Origin: Aricia agestis
Taxonomy: Eukaryota > Arthropoda > Insecta > Lepidoptera > Lycaenidae
Assembly: GCF_905147365.1 (NCBI RefSeq)
Contig: NC_056422.1
Location: 1,428,501 to 1,492,500, forward strand
Length of the DNA stretch: 64,000 nucleotides
Direction: 5' to 3'
Shown here: piece by piece, positions 51,641 to 62,400 of the stretch
Layout: each line of letters starts with the position of its first letter
Numbering within the stretch: the stretch's first letter is position 1
Notes under the pieces: generated by a model
Seen by the model: only the letters and a program-made list of their open reading frames with translations
The model's database searches: none
What the model was told of the DNA's origin: nothing
Program-made: the position numbers and the translations under genes

Positions 51641-52388
51641 TTAAGGCTGGTTTTAGTGTCACACAGACCGTTGGTATGGATCACTCCATTATATAGTAGT
51701 AATGGGAATTAATGCTATTTAATTTCATTAACATGCTAATTTTTATGTCACAGCATACTAAGTGTTATTGCTTTGCTATTTGCTAAAAACGCGGCATCGT
51801 GAATTATCGGTTCGAATCGCACCACTCGCGTTGAGTATTATTTGAGTGAAAAGTAGCAACAGCACGGACGTAAAATTTTGAAAAGACTTGCTACGCACGA
51901 TAATATTAGCAATCGTATCTTTTAGCAAGTACGATTAATTTAATTATTGCTAATTGGCATTCAACAATTATTAATGCTAATTGCTATTTTTACCAGCACT
52001 ACAATATAGACCGATCTGTAATAAGCTTTAAGGATTTAGAGTAATTCTGATGGCTCCTTAAAAGCTTAATACTTCGATCACAGTTTCCAGGAAATGCTAT
52101 TGTATTCTATTGTTGTCGCGATCACCGGTGCTCTTATGGGGCTTGAAGAATTAAGGGCGTTCGCTGCGTTAAGCGTGCGCCTGGCGCGGTCACCCGCGAG
52201 GAGTGCTTGTTTCATGTCATCCCATAGAGCAGCGCTGCGTTGAGCGAGTCAGCCGTCGCACGATTACTATGGCGAGCGCACGGCGCTTGCGCCGGACACA
52301 CGCTCAACACAGTGAATGCCCTAATACAGATTGGTCTATATCGAGCGATCTGTACCAATGGTCCGCGTGACAGTAAAACCAGCCTTAA
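51641..52388. mobile_element. ~0.74-kb DNA transposon relic bounded by TTAA
   Basis: Inverted ends of about 45 bp: TTAAGGCTGGTTTTAGTGTC on the left and, reversed, TTAAGGCTGGTTTTACTGTC on the right. TTAA at both outer edges could be a piggyBac-type target site; this is inference. The right part is CpG-rich. No transposase is present. Confidence 0.6.
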
Positions 52389-52646
52389 TATAAAGGTTTC
52401 TGAGTTGCCTGTGATTGGACCATAGATAATATAAATAAATTATTTTAGATATTTAACATTTTTAACATATATTTTAACATATATTTATTATATTTAACAT
52501 ATTTAAGATTTGTTTTCTGTTTACATAAAAAATGTAAACAGAAAACAAATGTTAAATATCTCAAGATACAATATTGTAAACACAACTTCATATATCTAAT
52601 ACAACTGGATTAACAATTAAACAGGAACTTCAATTATTATTATCAA

Positions 52647-52881
52647 ATACAACTGCATATCGTACAACATGGACGTCCCAATTGGGTATTTTTTCTTCAT
52701 CACCCAAAAGCGGCATACACTTATATACCTCTATCACCATGAAGTTTTCCCAGGTGTGTAAAATTCTACTAATACTTCTTGTAACTCTTCGGGTACTATT
52801 TTTGTCTGGATCCAGCCGGTAATAAATATTTGGAATTTTATCCCTGATCTCTGTTTTGATGTGTTTGTTCATTTTTCTGTA
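52647..52881 (-). CDS. hypothetical terminal exon, unrecognised
   Basis: A minus-strand frame preceded by a plausible acceptor (TTTTTTATTTACAG) encodes about 75 residues from MNKHIKTEIRDKIPNIYY to a stop after VVFDNNN. It includes ILHTWENFMVIEVYKCMPLL. The composition is protein-like (mixed charge, aromatic residues), unlike the AT-rich noise ORFs nearby. No family is recognised and no upstream exon could be joined in phase. It may be a 3' exon of an unseen gene or a relic. The exact ends are uncertain by a few bases. Confidence 0.25.
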
Positions 52882-53332
52882 AATAAAAAACTTGCAAATT
52901 ATATTCAAAACCTTACTTTGTGAAATAATGTGTAAAATATGAAATTTGATAATGACATTTTGTATACAAATATTGTTTTCAAATGGTATTCACTGTACTT
53001 ATTACCTATTGGTATAATAAAATATTTCTGTCTATAAAAATATTTTATTTCTAACATTAAACTTCTGACTAGTACAGAAAAAACATAAAAAGAGAATAAA
53101 GTTATATTTTGCTAGAGTATATTATAGAATTTGGCCAAGTATTTTAGAAATTGAATAGCTTTACATCTCTACTTATACACAACATAGGAGCTGCTCCAAA
53201 GTATAATTAATGTCACAGTAATTGCGGCTTTCATAAACCAACTGGTAAATTAACTGTGGTGCTACAATCATGGGACTATTTCAAGCCCTTTAGTAATTTA
53301 GTAAGTAGTTACAAAATATACAGGGCACCCGT

Positions 53333-53459
53333 AAGGGCTACTGGCGCCTGTGTGCAAAAAAAAAAGATTTTGGCGCCCGCCGCCCCTTCAGGCTAATTTT
53401 TTGGGTCTTTGTTTTTGGCGCCCCTAAAGATGGCGATTTGGCGCGGCGCCCCTAGAGGT
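53333..53459. repeat. GGCGCC-rich repeat fragment
   Basis: Begins CAGGGCACCCGTAAGGGC and contains four TTGGCGCC-type units. The CAGGG start suggests a hAT end, but the partner end was not found and a SINE is inserted directly after it. Confidence 0.35.
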
Positions 53460-53766
53460 TTTTTTTTTTATGAAATAAGGAGGCAAACGAGCAAACGGGT
53501 CACCTGATGGAAAGCAACTTCCGTCGCCCATGGATACTCGCAGCATCAGAAGAGCTGCAGGTGCGTTGCCGGCCTTTGAAGAGGGAATAGGGTAATAGGG
53601 GAGGGTAGGGATGGGAAGGGAAGGGAATAGGGGAGGGTAGGAAAGGGAATAGGGTAGGGGATTGGGCCTCCGGTAAAGCGCTGTTTCACGCCGGTTTTCT
53701 GTGAGAACGTGGTATTTCTCCGGTCAAGCAGGCCCATTCGTGCCGAAGCATGGCTCTCCCACGTAT
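53460..53766 (-). mobile_element. SINE-like retroposon, copy 7 of 7
   Basis: Minus-oriented. It has the longest internal purine tract on this strand (two blocks of GGGAATAGGGGAGGGTAGG) and lacks about 25 bp of the GCGAAACACAGCGC segment. Confidence 0.85.
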
Positions 53767-55736
53767 AAGGATTGCACATATGGTAGTGGGGGCCGTTAAC
53801 AAATATTGTAAGTACTTTACTTGAAGGTCTTATAGGGTTCTCACGTTACATTATACATCATACATGTAAAATATCTAATAATGACTGAACTTTGTTAAGC
53901 TTGAATAAAAAAAATATTATTTAATTATTTACATTCAGATCTTACCCCATTATAGTTTCAGATGTACAGTAAAGAGGGTAGTTATTAACAAAAAACAGAC
54001 TCGTCAACAATCGCCTCGTCTTCACAGATCTATCGTATCGATCTCATTACTTCATAGAAATCATCACATAATATTATATTAGCGTTAATGGATTCCTAAA
54101 AGTTCTACATTCTACATTAACATAAAATGTAAGTTTCTTGTATTTTAATTTGAAAAACTAAACTTTGTAAATACGCGGTAAAAAAGCTGACAAAGCAAAC
54201 TTCAAGCCACAGATTATGCGTCAGCCTTCAGCCATTGACTTTTATGAGTGGACGCGGCATAATGGTCTCTACCATGGAATTAACTGTACGTAGTACATAT
54301 TAATTCCATGGTCTCTACCAAATCAAAATACTATGGCCGGTCCGCCATTTTATGTTCCGGTTCTCCGAGGTACATAAACTGTCAAAGTGTCGTATTATAG
54401 GGATGTCGAAATTGAAAGAAAATATCGATACATCGATATTTGAAAAAACTCAAAGCACTTGAAATGTTCACAAAATACTCAGTTGTATACATACTTTAAT
54501 AATAATAATAATAATTGATGGTAAAATTAAAATAAACTGTAAACACTTCGTACGTGAGTACAACTAGTATTTGTCCGATTTTTGGTAATTTTTGCCCGAT
54601 ACCAATAATGGCAACTTAAATAATAATTAATAAACTTAAAATAAATTAAATAGTTTTATTACAATTAAGGAGGCTCCTATATAAAAAAAAACCATATTTG
54701 CCTATTTTGTCTCTATGTACTATAATACATAGACAAAATAGGCAAAAATGATATTTTTTTTTGTATAATATAAAAAAATCATTTTTGATATCAATATAAT
54801 ATATAATATAACAGGACGCTCACTTATAACATGTTAGTTTATCGATGTCCTCGACAAATATCAACTGAGTGTCCCATCACTATAGACCGCCATGTTTAGT
54901 TCTTGGCAATATGGCGTCGGCCACACTTTTTTGTAGTTATGTCGCCTGCATCTGTTTCCTTATTCATTGCCTTCAGCTGTGTTGTCGCCACAGATTAATA
55001 TATTATGTAGAAAGGTTGCCGCTGGTCATTTGTAGGGTTACAGTACGCAAGAGGTGAAATTACCGTATTGAAACAAAAATTGCCGTACATTTTATATTTT
55101 ACTATTTACTTACATGAAAAACAAAAATTTACACATGAAACACAAGTCAAACAAATAAAAAAATCTTCAGTTTATGAAAAAGATGCCCCTGAACCTGTAC
55201 ATTTGATTGAAAAAGGCACCACAGTCCACAGATCACTCCTCTCCTCAAATCAAATCCACAATGTCACTTAATAAGGCATCTTCAGTAGCATTCTTTTCAT
55301 AATCAGACGGTTTTTATTTTTTATTTTCGCTATCATTTTTAAGTCTTAGCTCTCTTTCAATTTGCGCGCGAACGAACGAGATAAAAGACAAAATTTGACA
55401 GATAGATGTGTTACAAATGTCACTGGGTTGGCCCTCGCTAGATTGGGGAATTCCCGAATACCAAAGACTATACAATAATAATTTAGAGCTGCGTTTATTT
55501 TTACGCAAACGCTGATTACGTTTCTTCTACAAAACCTTACTGCATTTCTTAAATATAGTAATTAGTAGCTACTAGCTAGTGGCAATGATGAAAAACTAAA
55601 AGCAGATACGTTACTACCGCGCGCGTTGTGAAGATTCAAATACCGTCTGTTGTTTAGTCTGCATCGAGCGCAGTCACGAACGTGCTGCGTCTTGTCTTAC
55701 CTAAATAAATTGAAAATGACGTCGTGCGTGTATCAA
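53767..55736. other. spacer with small palindromes
   Basis: A 12-bp direct repeat ATGGTCTCTACC (about 54261-54272 and 54308-54319) flanks a short, largely palindromic insert. A hairpin with about 22-bp arms (TTTGCCTATTTTGTCT) lies at 54697-54746. The remaining sequence is AT-rich and the short ORFs are not recognisable. Confidence 0.45.
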
Positions 55737-56262
55737 AAAAAACCGGCCAAGTGCGAGTCGGACTCGCGCACCGAGGGTTCCGACAGCTTAAAGGTATTAT
55801 AGACCTGAGTATTTGGTATGAATTTCAATTTAATACCTCTACGCGTTTATGAGGAAATGGGTAGTAAGTTTAAAATTATTAAAAAAAAATATATTATGTG
55901 ATGTAACTAAAAATTTATGGTTTTCGTAATTTTTCCTTTATCTATGCTATAAGACGTTGCTTCGTACCAAATTTCAAGATTCTGAGTTCACGGGAAGCAC
56001 CCTGTAGGTTTTGATTCCCTTGCAAGTGTCGAAAATTTGCGGCATAAACGGCTGTATCTTTTGATTGCGTTGGCTTAGAAGTTTGATTTTTTCACAGCTT
56101 CAAGCGACAGTAGACCTGAGTAATTGATATAAATTTCAGCTTCATACCTCCACGCGTTCCTGAGAAAAAGGGTCTTGACAGACGGACGGACGGACAGACG
56201 GACAACAAAGTGATCCTATAAGGGTTCCGTTTTTTCCTTTTGAGGTACGGAACCCTAAAAAT
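55737..56262 (+). repeat. interspersed repeat F, copy 2
   Basis: Starts AAACCGGCCAAGTGCGAGTC and ends GAGGTACGGAACCCTAAAAA, with a GACGGACGGACGGACAG tract before the end. It matches the layout of 45229-45863 but is about 100 bp shorter. Confidence 0.65.
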
Positions 56263-57631
56263 ACCAATTATGACTCGAAAGTAAACAAAACACATGGAAT
56301 CTCTTACCACATGTCTTGATTGCAATAAATACCTCGATTATTTACATTTTCAATTATTTTTTCGAACAATCTGGAAAAAATCAAATTTTTGTCATAGCTC
56401 AGGCGAAGAAAGAGATAGCGATACGATTCGACGTTTAAAAATAGAACTGTCTCTTTTATGTATCTGGTTTTTCGTATCTTTTGTTTCACTTATCTGTCAA
56501 ATTTGTCAATGTTTGCAATTTTGAATTTGAAAATTGTTCGGAAGAGATTTAAGCTGGAAAATAGTATGGACGTAAGTAGAATATGTACGACCGAAGGCAG
56601 TATGTTTGAATCATGTTCTCTGGGAGAGTTTTTCTGCCAAGACGAAAGAACTACAATGCTAGACAACCTACAGTGTAAATCTGATGTCGCATACTACGGT
56701 GATCGTGGACAGCAGGAAATTAATCCGTGCCTTCAAGCGTTTTTGTCATAATTATTATTGGCAACAGTCTAACACAACAAATTCCAATATTAATTTAGCT
56801 ATACTTAGTACAGTTACAATTTTTATAATTATATTTTATTTTCGTGGTGCATTAAAAATTTCGTGTGTAATGTAGATCCAAATAAAATAGTCGTAGATGG
56901 GTGTTCAATTTTGTAAATCTCGATTTTAATAACATACATTCACGCGGACGAAGTTGCGGGCAACAGCTAGTTTTCTTATAATTTTCGAAAATCCTTATTA
57001 ATTTTCTAATTTTGTAGTTGTTGTTAGAGGTGATAACTTTTGTTGTCGTTTCTTTGTTTCAGGTAAGATATTAATGTTATGTACAAAGTACTTTAAGATT
57101 CTGTAAGTTGTAACCTATTTCAAAAAATATAAAAATGCTAACTTTGTTTCAGAGAAACACACTGAAGTTTTTATTAATTTACGATTAATCCTCTTAAATA
57201 TTTCCGCAGAATTACCGGTTAACCCACTTTTTTTGGGCTTAAAAAAGCCCAAAAAAATCATACAAAGAAATTGATAAGCAGTTTTTTAGCTGTTTATCTT
57301 TGATACAACTAACAAATTCTCAAAAATTGTAACACTTCCGGCAAACATTACTTATGAATATTATGATAAATGGAAATTTTAAAATGAATTATTTCACGTA
57401 TTATAACTTGTCGGTAAAGTAGGTATTGATTTTTTGGTATCAAATATCAATCGATGCAGGATGTTTTATTCTACTATATATTTTGAATTTAGGTCAGAAT
57501 CTTTGAATTTATATTTATGTTATTTATGTCGCAGTCGACTGGTTAAAAAAGTCATTCAATCAAACAGCTATGTTGTATACGGTGAAATTCGCCAACAGAC
57601 TGTTATGCAGTTTGGCGATTTGTATTCTATA
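56263..57631. other. spacer with possible degenerate zinc-finger (ZAD-like) pieces
   Basis: A frame at 56566-56751 reads MDVSRICTTEGSMFESCSL and one at about 57495 reads LNLYLCYLCRSRLVKKV. These phrases recall the two halves of an insect ZAD domain, but key cysteines are missing and the frames are not continuous. A short hairpin (TTTTTTTGGGCTT) lies at 57228-57258. Probably relics or chance. Confidence 0.2.
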
Positions 57632-58087
57632 ATGTCGGCTGTACACTCTCGCCGAGACACAGCGAGGCGGCCCGAGTGCGAGAGTGTAAATGGGTGCGCT
57701 CGACTCGTCTCGCCTGTCTCGGACTCTCTCGGTCCGGCGTCGGTATTTTGCGCCCGAGACAAAGGGTCTCGCGAGGAAAGCGAGCGCATTACTGTACACT
57801 CTCGCGTTTTTCACTACTAGTCGCGCCGCTAGACAGTGCAGAACAGAAAAATAACAATAATAAACGTCATTATCAGTCATTATCTGTGAGAAATAAAATT
57901 AAATATGATTATAGATCTTTGGATTACAATGATATCTTTCGATGCATAGAGAAAAATAATGGTCCATCTTCTCTGAGTTCATAACTGCAATTGAACTAAG
58001 CGAGAATGTACATGATCGCACTCGGGCAAGGGGCTCTCGCACGAGACTCTCGCCCGAGAGCTCTCGGCGAGAGTGTACAGCCGACAT
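57632..58087. mobile_element. 456-bp MITE with CTCTCG-rich arms
   Basis: Ends ATGTCGGCTGTACACTCTCG and, reversed, the same. Inner arms repeat GAGAGTGTA, CTCTCGCC and CCCGAGTGCGA. The GC-rich arms produce fortuitous ORFs on both strands. Confidence 0.75.
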
Positions 58088-59467
58088 AAGATATGTGAAT
58101 TTATTTTGAATAAATTAAAAAAAAAGACGGGTTGCACTCCGAGAGTGCTGGCAGAAGTGAAAACTTGATTATTAACCTTGTGCATATTTTTTTTAACCCA
58201 TTTTTTATGAATATGGTTTTTTTTCATAAAAAATGGGTACAATTGACTGAATTTTTAACCCATTTTTTTAAGTAATCGAAACCCTTACAAATTTTTTTAC
58301 CCATTTTTTATGAATATCGATTTTTTTTATCGAACCCTTACAATCGATTAAAAAATATCGACAATCGAAAAATAAAAGAATCGATTGTTCGATTAATCGA
58401 TTTCGTTGTTACAACACTACTCTCCAACCGTCTTACGGTTTCTCGATCAGCACGAGAATCTGACGCGAGTTTCGCAGTTTTTACTCATTCCACAAAAGTG
58501 CTCAACGCCGCTAAAGAAGTTTTCACTTCAAAAAAGAAAAATCCAAACTCCAAAGTTAAGGTGTTAGCCGCTAACCCCTTTTCGCCTATTGACTACGCTA
58601 ACCGTCCCTTTTATTTACAAAGATATTCATGAATGACTCTCAAAGCTGAAATCCCGAAATATTTATGCGAAATGAACATCAAAGATCATATTATTCATTC
58701 AACTGTAATGTGTTATGTGACTCAAAAATAATCAAAACAAAATCAATTAACCATAGACATAAATAGAGAAAAGAGCTAATTATTATGTTGTAAAATGTAA
58801 TTAAATGGCAATACACATTGTGACGGACAGGATATCATAATTATTTTTTTATAATAGCAAGGAAACTGATTGATAGCCATTTTGAAGAGCCTTTTGTTAG
58901 TGTTTTGTGGATGTTTTCATTAAATTTAATACGATTTTTAAATTTAGATAAACTAAAAAATTAAAGACAAAGTTACATAAACTAAGTATATCATAAGAAT
59001 ACGTGTTCTGTCACTGTATTGTTTATTATGTGAATGCGCATTGTGTGAAAAAGGAACCGGAACAAAGTGTGCAATAATCAGTTTAATTACATAAAAAACT
59101 ATATAATTGTAGTGATAATCTAAGTGTTCTATGGACAATTTTGCTGACGTGAGACTATAATATTATTTACATAGCGTGTAAATATTCACAACGTAAATCG
59201 GGATTGCCACAAGATGGCCGCCGTCGAATGCCCGCTCCGCCAAAACTCGCTCGCGAGGCTCGATGTGTCATCCATTATCGAGTGTGAAGTGACCATGCTC
59301 TAAACTGGCGTCTCGCGTCGCGGCCGAATCCACCGGTCGCACCCGGCGAGGTTCCATTCTGTAAAATGGAATTTCGCTCTGGGCGCCAAAATACGATGGG
59401 TGTTGACACATCTTTTACTACGATTTCGTACCGTTATTTTGACGGCCGCGCTAAATAATTGTCAAAA
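58088..59467. promoter_or_regulatory. KAT6 upstream region
   Basis: 58184-58420 holds repeated ACCCATTTTTTATGAATAT units, including a hairpin with 15-bp arms, and ATCGATT-rich sequence. The last 300 bp before the ATG are more GC-rich (TGGCGTCTCGCGTCGCGGCC; CACCCGGCGAGGTTCC) and probably contain the promoter and 5' UTR. No TATA box is called. Confidence 0.45.
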
Positions 59468-62400
59468 ATGACCGAGCCGGACGACGTTAGCAAAGAAGTG
59501 TGGAAGCGATGGATTCTTGAGGCTATACATAAGATACGGTCGCAGAAACAGAGGCCGAGCGTGGAGAGGATATGCCATGCGATCAGGCAGCATCACAACT
59601 ATCATGAGGACGTGGTTTCGGAGCGTTTGGAGCGGGCGGTTCGCGAGGGTGCTGTCCTGAAGGTGTACAACAAGGGTCAGAGCTCGTACAAGGATCCGGG
59701 AGGTTTGCAAAACAAAATTCTGAAAATTTCTGCCGACTCCGATCTTTCGAGGGCCGTAGCGAAAGCTGTGAGGGAGCTGGGAGAACGAGATGGTTCCAGC
59801 TTAAAGACTATCGAAAAACATTTGCGGCAAGCTTACCAAGTGAATGTAGATGTAAATGTGGATGTTCGGAATATATTGAGATCGGCAGCCAAGCGGGCTG
59901 TGACTCGGGGGCTGCTGGTTCACCACGCGGGTAATTACAAAGCTACTGACCGTCCCTTGACTGCTACTGATAGGATAAGTAAGATAAGAAAATCCCAGGA
60001 GTCACCAGAGGATGCAGCGGTGAGTTTCTTTAAAATCTCATGCTAAGATAAATAACATGCAGAATCAACAAACATAAACAACATAGTTTTGGAAAAACAA
60101 TAGTCAATCTGTTTTTGTTTGTAAATAGACATCTCATATTGCAATTTATTTTGTCTAATCAGAGTTACATTGTAATTAAATATTGTTTACACTTTACATC
60201 AAAAACTAAACAACAAACAGTGTAACATTTTTTTAATTTACTTAATACATATCCAAAACTTATGCCACTAGAAACATTATATTCCATACTAAACTATCTT
60301 TTGATTTACTATTGTTTGAGTATGAATTGGAAAAAAGTAAACATAAAATACTATTAGTGTCTTGCTAAAATTAAATTATAAAGGAGACAGGTTTATGTCT
60401 ACTTAAAAATTCAATACTTGCTGTCGTGGAGAACTTTGTGTCACTTTAAAACCTTCCCTGGACTTCTATGAATATTTTAAGACTAAAATTAGCCCAATCC
60501 ATTCAGCCGTTTTCAAGTTTTAGTGTTACTAACACAATTGAAAATCCATTTTTATATATATTTTTTATATTTTCCACATAGCATTGGGATAAAATGTGCA
60601 GTTTTCGTAGGTGTCTTTTGAATGCATGAAAGCCAAGGCAAAATCTAGTTAATAAGATGAAACAACATTATTTTCATAGCATTAAAATGGTTGTTGATTA
60701 TTTTTAATGTTGGAAAACAAATGTTAAGTTAAAAATATTTTTTGAAGTTTTAGAAGACAAGTGATTATAATCTTATTAACATTTTATGTTCCTATTATAT
60801 ATAGTTCCCACCAACTGAGCCACAGAGGTCTGTGGCTCAGTTGGTGGGCTATTGGTAGCTCAAGTTGGAGGTCGCGGGTTCGAATCCCGCTGCCGGAACA
60901 AAAAGTTTTCAAAGTTCCTGGGTCATGGATATGTATTAATTATGTGTATCATATAATAAAAATCTTAAATATATGTATAGTAAAAAAATATTTCCGTTGT
61001 CTGGTACCCGTAACACAAGTCCTTCAGGTACTTAGCACGGGGACAGAGTGACTTGGTGTGAAGTGTCCATAGATATTATATATTATTATACCACATTAAA
61101 ATTATATAGGTCTGCTAAACATACTCCAGACAAACAGCTTAATACACTTATTCTTACAGATTACTGTTTTTCACTTATTCTGACAGTGTTGTGTAGTAAA
61201 AATTTACCAGTTAGATTATTATAATTAATAGCTTTAAAGCAAGGGTGAACAATATGTGGCCCGCGGACCACATGCAACCCGCCATCATTACCCGCCCGCG
61301 TGGCCAGTGGAGCCGAGCACATTTTTTTAAAGTAAAAAAAGTTAATACTAAAATTACCTTACCATACCTACTATAAAAAGCAAACAAACACTTCTTTTCT
61401 TTTGCTTTTAAAATCAACACATGCTTTATCGTGAATGCATAAATGCTCTGATAAACAAAGTTAGATATCCCATTAATTTACTATTTAGACCTACTTAACA
61501 GAATTAAAATTTGTAACTTAAAATATTTTGTTCGAGAATTGTACAGAAATAAAAATGTTTTATTAACAAAATTCTAAGGGCCTGTTTCTCTGCTTCCTGA
61601 TAAGGCTATCCACTACTTAATTTGATAGATGGAATATGGAAAATCTGTCAAATAACCCTATCGGGCACCTTATCAGGAAGCAGTGAAACATGCCATAAAT
61701 ATAATGTTTTTTTGTGCGCTGTTTAACTGTTAGAGTGTGTGTCAGATAACTCTGCTTGTGACTGGGGTGTTTCCTTTGCTTATTACAGTACATTTTTTTA
61801 TTCTAAGCTCTAACTAAGTTCTAATAGGAAAAATTAGTATCCGATTTTGACTGTCCTCAGACGTATCTGGTGTGCTCTACGAGTATACATAAGATTTGTT
61901 AGTGCGGCCTGGGGTAAAATTCTACTTCCGAATTTTGGCCCAAGTGTGGAAAAGGTTGGCTACCCTTGCTTTGAAGTAATAAATTTTTGAAAAAGTATCA
62001 TAGCATGCTCCTTTTGACCTTCAGCCCCTTGGAAAAGTCATCCTCCAACTGTTTTACATACTGCCTCTTTGTTAAAAAAATGTTGTATGTTATTGTTTTT
62101 CGGAATATTCCGTGAAATAAACCTCAACCTGTAAGTAAATGAGTGAGTGTACACATAGGCATGCTTACAGCCGGCCGTCATAAGAAAAAAGGCCGCTAAG
62201 TGATTTTCGCGATTTTCAGGTTTTGAGTCCACTGAACTTATGCACCTCCTACACATACACTCGCATGCAAACAAGCAATAATGTTGGCAAATTCATGGGA
62301 GGGTGCTCTCAAACTTTACTTTATAGTGAAGTTTTCTTGTAAATTGCAGCAACAGAACCTAGGTGGAGTGCCGGTGTGTACGGAATGCCTGGGCACTGAT

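Noticed and set aside
57434..57984. Arg/Ser-rich frames on both strands
   Set aside because: They lie mostly within the CTCTCG-rich MITE; only the short upstream CYLCRSRL phrase was kept as a weak note.
59459..59467. TTG-initiated extension of KAT6
   Set aside because: Not a normal start in animals; the ATG three codons later fits family starts.
60829..60900. tRNA gene
   Set aside because: Pol III boxes are present but there is no paired acceptor stem, and the downstream tail is shared with other SINE copies.
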